This document shows positions 59,721-64,000 of a DNA stretch of 64,000 bases, piece by piece. This stretch comes from Opisthocomus hoazin (taxonomy: Eukaryota; Chordata; Aves; Opisthocomiformes; Opisthocomidae). A program made the translations under genes and the position numbers. How positions within the stretch are numbered: position 1 is the stretch's first letter; the number at the start of each line of letters is the position of its first letter. The notes beneath the pieces are model-generated. The model ran no database searches and was not told where the DNA came from. It was given only the letters and a program-made list of their open reading frames with translations. The stretch covers positions 2,256,001-2,320,000 of the forward strand of contig NC_134441.1 of the NCBI RefSeq assembly GCF_030867145.1, in the 5' to 3' direction.

Positions 59721-60731
59721 GACCCCAACCATGGGTCTGGGGTACACCACTGTTACCTGGGGAATCCCATCATGGCCTGGGGAACCTGCCATGATGTGGG
59801 GAACGCCACCGTGGCCTGGGGACCCCCAGTGCGACCTGGAGACCCCGTCATGGCCTGGGGACCCTGAGCATGGGTCTGGGGACCCTGCTGTGGCCTCAGG
59901 AACCCCACCACAACTTGGGGACCCTGCTGCAGCCCAGGGACCCCACCACGGTCTGGGGACCCCATCACAGCCTGGGGACCCTCACCATGGCTTGGACACC
60001 CTGCCACAACCGGGGGACCTCCCCCACAGTCTGGACTCCCCCACCACGGTGTGGAGGACCCTTTGGCATGGGGGACCCCACAGCCTGGGGGACCTCAGGC
60101 CCTGGGGGTCCCCCCTGTGTGGGGCCCGGCAGCGGGGGCCGGGGCGGCAGGCAGGGCTGGGCAGGCAGGAGGTGCCCGGGAGTCTCAGGGTGCCGGGTGA
60201 GTCACGGCTGCAGCTGCCTCGAGCCGAGGAGCCGGCACTTTCGGGAAGTGAAACGGGAGCCCGGAAAACACCCCGACAGCCCGCGGCCACGCAAGCCCGG
60301 CCACGCACTTTCCTGGCCAGGCCAACGTGGCGCAACCGCCAGCACCCCGGATGGCCGCGGGCCGGCTGCCGGCTGCGGGGTGCGGACACCCAGCGTCCCC
60401 AGAGGCTGTGTCTCCAAAGGCCACGTCCCCGGAGCTGTGCCGGGGGGCACAAGGGACTGAGGGGACACCGGGGTCCTGCACCCTCTGATCTGGTGGCGGT
60501 GGGGACAGGAGGGGACCCTGCCAGCCGCGGTGCCACGGGCCCGGGCAGCGCAGGAGGAAGCTGTGAGGAAATGGCGGAGCGGCAGTGCTTGCGCCACTTG
60601 CCCCTTCCGGGGAAGCTGCGGTCCCTGGCCCTGACGAGGGTGGGTGTCATCACGGCTCCGGTGGGATGGGGCCAGGGCAGTTTCTGCTGGGTCAGCCCGG
60701 CCAGCGAGGGCTGGTGCACGGCACCAACCCC
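59721..60731. other. Unique segment between minisatellite and CR1
   Basis: No exon is recognised. The first 400 bases or so are a decaying edge of the tandem array. From about 60130 the sequence is unique and contains candidate immune regulatory motifs, listed separately. Confidence 0.6.
60198..60253. promoter_or_regulatory. Candidate upstream IL1B element: AP-1 and ETS-IRF motifs
   Basis: TGAGTCA, a perfect AP-1 site, lies at 60198-60204. GGAAGTGAAA at 60244-60253 is a perfect match to the ETS-IRF composite form GGAANNGAAA used by PU.1 with IRF4/8. They are 40 bases apart and about 2.1 kb upstream of the IL1B start codon. Function is inferred from motifs and position only. Confidence 0.35.
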
Positions 60732-62078
60732 GCACAGGATCACACAAAGTCACGGAATGGTTTGGGTTGGAAAGGACGTTATCGTCCACCTCTTTCCGAC
60801 CCCCCTGCCGTGGGCAGGGACCCTTCCACCAGCCCAGGGTGCTCCAAGCCCCGTCCAACCTGGCCTTGAGCCCTGCCAGGGAGGGGGCAGCCACAGCTGC
60901 TCTGGCCAGCCTGGGCCAGGGCCTCACCACCCTCAGGGTGCAGAATTTCTTCCTTCTATCTAAGTTAAATCTCCCCACTTTCAGTTTAAAGCCGTCGCCC
61001 CTCGTCCTGTCACTCCCCTCCCTGATAAAGTGTCCCTCCCCAGCTCTCTCACAACCCCTCCAGGCCCTGGCAGCTGCTCTCAGGTCTCCCCGCAGCCTTC
61101 TCCTCCCCAGGCTGAGCAGCCCCAGCTCTCCCAGCCTCTCCTCCCAGCAGAGGGGTTCCAGCCCTCGGGTCATGGCTGGGGCCTCCTCTGGCCCCGCTCC
61201 CACAGCTCCAGCTCTGTCCTGTGCTGAGGGCTCCAGAGCTGGACGCAGGGCTCCCGGGGGGTCTCAGCAGAGCGGGGCAGAGGGGCAGAACCCCCCCCTC
61301 GCCCTGTGCCCTCGCTGCTGGGGATGCAGCCCAGGGGACGGGTGGCCTTTGGGGCTGTGAGGACTCAATGTCTGATCACAACCAGCTCTTCATCCCCCCG
61401 CACCCCAAGCCCCTCTCCTGAGGGCTGCTCTCAGTCCCTTCATCGCCAGCCGGTATGGGTGTGGGGGGTTGCCCTGACCAAGGTGCAGGACCCTGCCCTT
61501 GGCCTCGTGGAACCTCCTGAGGTTCACACGTGCCCAGCTCTCCAGCCTGTCCGGGTCCCTCTGGATGGTGTCCCTTTCCTCACGAGTGTCAGCCACTCTG
61601 TGTGCCACCACCGATGCTTGGTGACGTCAGGAAACTTGCTGAGGGTGCAGTCGATCCTGCTGTCCCTGTCCCTGGCAAAGATGTTCAATCACACTGGTCC
61701 CAGTAGGGACCCCTGAGGGACACCACTTGTCACTGGTCTCCACTTGGACATCGAGCTGTTGACCGCAAGTCTTTGAGTGCGGCCGTCCAGCCAATTCCCC
61801 ATCCCCAGAGTGGTCCAGCCATCAAACCCATGTCTCCATTTCAGAGACAAGGCCATCGTGCGGGGCAGTGTCAAATGCTTTGCCCAAGTCCAGGCAGATG
61901 ACAGCAGCTGCTCTTCCCTTGTCCACCAGCGCAGTAACCCCATTTCAGAAGGCCACCGAGTCTACCAGGCACAGTTTGCCCTTCGTGAAGCCACGCTGGC
62001 TGTCACCAACCACCTCTCTGTTTTCCACGTGCCTCAGCGTAGTTTCCAGGAGGATCTGCTCCAGGATCTTGCCAGGCA
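60732..62078 (-). repeat. CR1 LINE, long copy directly upstream of IL1B
   Basis: The plus strand starts with the reversed tail (caggatcacacaaagtcacg). It continues through the complement of CR1 3' sequence into RT-coding sequence near 61690-62078 (minus-strand GVPQGSLLGPV). It is 5'-truncated and decayed. It ends about 330 bases before the IL1B start codon. Confidence 0.93.
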
Positions 62079-62210
62079 CACATTGAGCCCAGAGCATTGC
62101 TCCTGGTCTTTCCCACGCACGGCCCTTCGCTCAGCCCTACGGTGCTGCTCAGGGGCAGGCAGCCCCCAGGCCTTCCCAGTCTCAAGAGAGGAACTGAGCA
62201 AAACCAGGCG

Positions 62211-62229
62211 TTGCGAAAGTGGAAATCCC
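62211..62229 (+). promoter_or_regulatory. IL1B: Candidate C/EBP and NF-kappaB sites near IL1B
   Basis: TTGCGAAA (62211-62218) resembles a C/EBP site. TGGAAATCCC (62220-62229) is one base from the NF-kappaB form GGGAAATCCC. The pair lies about 180 bases before the start codon, in the only unique DNA between the CR1 and the gene. No clear TATA box is visible and the start site is unknown. Confidence 0.4.
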
Positions 62230-62404
62230 GCTCTGACGGAGCTTCCTTCCAGTGCCTCTTCAAAACCCGCTGCCCCGACGCCGCCGGGTTCAGAGCACCC
62301 GAGCCACGCTGCAGGAGGGACAGGCAGGAGCAGGCAGCCCAGCGCCGCGGCTCTCGACAAGTACCGACAGGTCTCTGCCCAGGTTTTCGCAGCCGGCTGT
62401 GGAG

Positions 62405-63737
62405 ATGGCGTTCGTCCCCGATTTGGACACCCTGGAAAGCAGCAGGTAAGCGTGGCCGTGCCAGAGGGGACACTAGGGACGCAATGTGACCCTGGTGCCA
62501 TGGTGGCCCCGGCTTCACTGCCTCTCCTTTCCTTCCAGCCTGAACGATGAGACGTTTTATGGCCCCGACTGGCCCTGCCCGCAGAAGGTAATGCAGGGGC
62601 GGTGGAAAAGGCCCTGGGATCCCTGTGATGAGGAAGCCGAGCTCTCACCCCACGTCCCCTTCATTCCCCAGAAACCCCACCTGGACCTGGAGCTGACATC
62701 GCCCGGGGTGGGCATCCAGGTGACGCTGACCAAGGGACACCCTGCCAGGACCTTTCGCCAGGCCGCCGTCCTCGTGGTGGCTGTGACCAAGTTCCAGAAG
62801 CGGCCGGTGCATGAAGACTTTGCCGACAGTGACCTTGGGTGCTTCCTGGATGAGATTTTCGGTATGGGGGGCTGGTTTCGGGGCTATCAACCCAGCCGGG
62901 GGATGCTCTTGGGGGATGCTCTTGGACCCGGGAGCATCAGCAGCCCCCTGACCTTCTCCCTCTCCACAGAGCCCATCTCCTTCCAGCGGGTCGAGGAGAG
63001 CTACGCCGCGGCACCTGTCTACCGCTACACCCGCTCCCAGTCCTTCGACATCCTCGACATCGACCAGAAGTGCTTCGTGCTGGAGTCGCCCACCCAGCTG
63101 GTAGCCCTGCACCTACAGGGACCCTCCGCCGGGCGGAAAGGTGAGGGGACCCGGTCCTGACCCTGTGTCCCTGTCCCCAACACTGGGACCTCCCAGGAGC
63201 CACCCCATGGCCCCGGGACCACCCGTTAACCCGTCCCTCCTCTCTGCAGTGAAGCTCAACATCGCTCTGTACCGTCCCCGGCCGTCGCAGGGTGGCCCAG
63301 GGACCATGCGGCTGCCGGTGGCATTGGGCATCAAGGGCTACCAGCTCTACATGTCATGCGTGATGAGCGGCGCCGAGCCCGTGCTGCAGCTGGAGGTGAG
63401 CGGGGAGGTCCCACCAGCACCAACGCCCCGTGGGTTGATCTTCGACTTGATGATCTCAGAGGTCTTTTCCAACCTATGATTCTATGATCCTACCCTGAAC
63501 CCCATTTCGCTCTCCTGCTTTTAGGAAGCCGACGTCAGGAGGGACATCGAGAGCATGGAGCTGACCCGCTTCATCTTCTACCGCCTGGACAGCCCGGCCG
63601 AGGGCACAACCCGCTTTGAGTCGGCTGCCTTCCCCGGCTGGTTCATCTGCACGTCCCTGCAGCCCCGCCAGCCCGTTGGCATCACCAACCGGCCCGACCA
63701 GGTCAACATTGCCACCTACGAGCTGAGTGGGCGCTGA
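62405..63737 (+). CDS. IL1B: Interleukin-1 beta
   Basis: Secreted inflammatory cytokine acting through IL1R1 and IL1RAP. Coding exons 62405-62445, 62539-62587, 62672-62861, 62970-63140, 63250-63395 and 63525-63737 give 269 residues (chicken about 267), with GT-AG introns and consistent phases. The start MAFVPDLDTLESS matches the chicken start as remembered. No signal peptide is seen, as normal for IL-1 beta. The propeptide covers roughly the first 110 residues. The beta-trefoil follows, with YTRSQSFDILDIDQKCFVLE, ALGIKGYQLYMSCVMSG and the signature FPGWFICTSLQPRQPVGITN. It ends ATYELSGR. Introns are very short (62-129 nt). An extra CR1 tail sits in the last intron. The gene is divergent from OGDH. 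An upstream noncoding exon is possible but not located. Confidence 0.98.
63436..63488 (+). repeat. CR1 tail fragment in the last IL1B intron
   Basis: Reads cgacttgatgatctcagagg, then tcttttccaacctatgattc, ending tctatgat: a minimal CR1 3' end within a 129-nt intron (63396-63524). Confidence 0.85.
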
Positions 63738-63897
63738 GGAGCCCCCATGCCCAACCAAACCCAACCGGCAGTCACCGGTTCGCAGGCCGTATGTACCGAG
63801 TACAAACCCCCCCGAGCTGGGACCCCCGTCCTCCCCATCTATTTCAGGTGAAATAGCACCTCTGGGCCCCGTGGGCCCGAATCCTCCCCATTTGTAC

Positions 63898-63938
63898 TTA
63901 TTTATCGGGACTGACCAGTGCCTTTGTTCTTATTTATT
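63898..63938 (+). promoter_or_regulatory. IL1B: AU-rich elements in the IL1B 3' UTR
   Basis: TTATTTAT at 63898-63905 and the full nonamer TTATTTATT at 63930-63938 match AU-rich instability elements typical of cytokine mRNAs. No AATAAA is reached before the window ends, so the 3' UTR is incomplete here. Confidence 0.75.
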
Positions 63939-64000
63939 GTGTCCATCCCTGGCTTTTAACTTATAGACGTGTTCTGTGTATACATACTTATAATTTATGT

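Noticed and set aside
59653-60963. 436-residue plus-strand frame near the array edge
   Set aside because: It joins decayed minisatellite, unique GC-rich DNA and antisense CR1 sequence; no domain and no splice evidence.

Overview
The window is avian nuclear DNA. It holds many CR1 LINE copies in both orientations, short introns, dense GC and CpG islands, and abundant minisatellites, as on a bird microchromosome. Four protein-coding genes are read with confidence from exon-by-exon reconstruction with splice sites and phases: PPIA, ZMIZ2 and OGDH on the minus strand, and IL1B on the plus strand. From memory, IL1B maps to chicken chromosome 22, so this is probably the orthologous segment; the species is not identified.

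Layout, left to right. 1-7,900 is a repeat-rich flank. It has CR1 copies, a 34-35 bp GC tandem repeat, and exon-like stretches on the minus strand (about 0.75-2.76 kb) and plus strand (about 4.64-5.19 kb) that I cannot assign to a family. 7,900-10,000 is PPIA (cyclophilin A; 5 coding exons, 165 aa, TATA box). 10,400-17,150 is ZMIZ2 (18 coding exons, 893 aa, PIAS-like MIZ/SP-RING coregulator). 17,640-50,100 is OGDH (2-oxoglutarate dehydrogenase E1; 22 coding exons in the main form, 1020 aa). OGDH also carries a mutually exclusive alternative exon and a 45-nt cassette that change the calcium-binding segment. These three genes run head to tail with only about 0.5 kb between neighbours; OGDH-ZMIZ2-PPIA is also the order on human 7p13. 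The OGDH CpG-island promoter (about 49.4-50.75 kb) is followed by an 8.9 kb GC-rich minisatellite (50.85-59.72 kb) with higher-order structure. Next come a short unique segment with immune-type transcription factor motifs and a long minus-oriented CR1. The window ends with complete IL1B (6 coding exons, 269 aa) and an AU-rich 3' UTR.

The four genes are not one pathway: PPIA folds proteins, ZMIZ2 works in SUMO/transcription control, OGDH is a TCA-cycle enzyme, and IL1B is an inflammatory cytokine. OGDH and IL1B are divergent and about 12 kb apart, separated mainly by tandem repeat and CR1. In mammals they lie on different chromosomes, so this junction and its regulation are a main point of interest. 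I saw no tRNA, rRNA, CRISPR array or recognisable endogenous retrovirus. Most long open frames here are artefacts of CpG islands or of tandem repeats.
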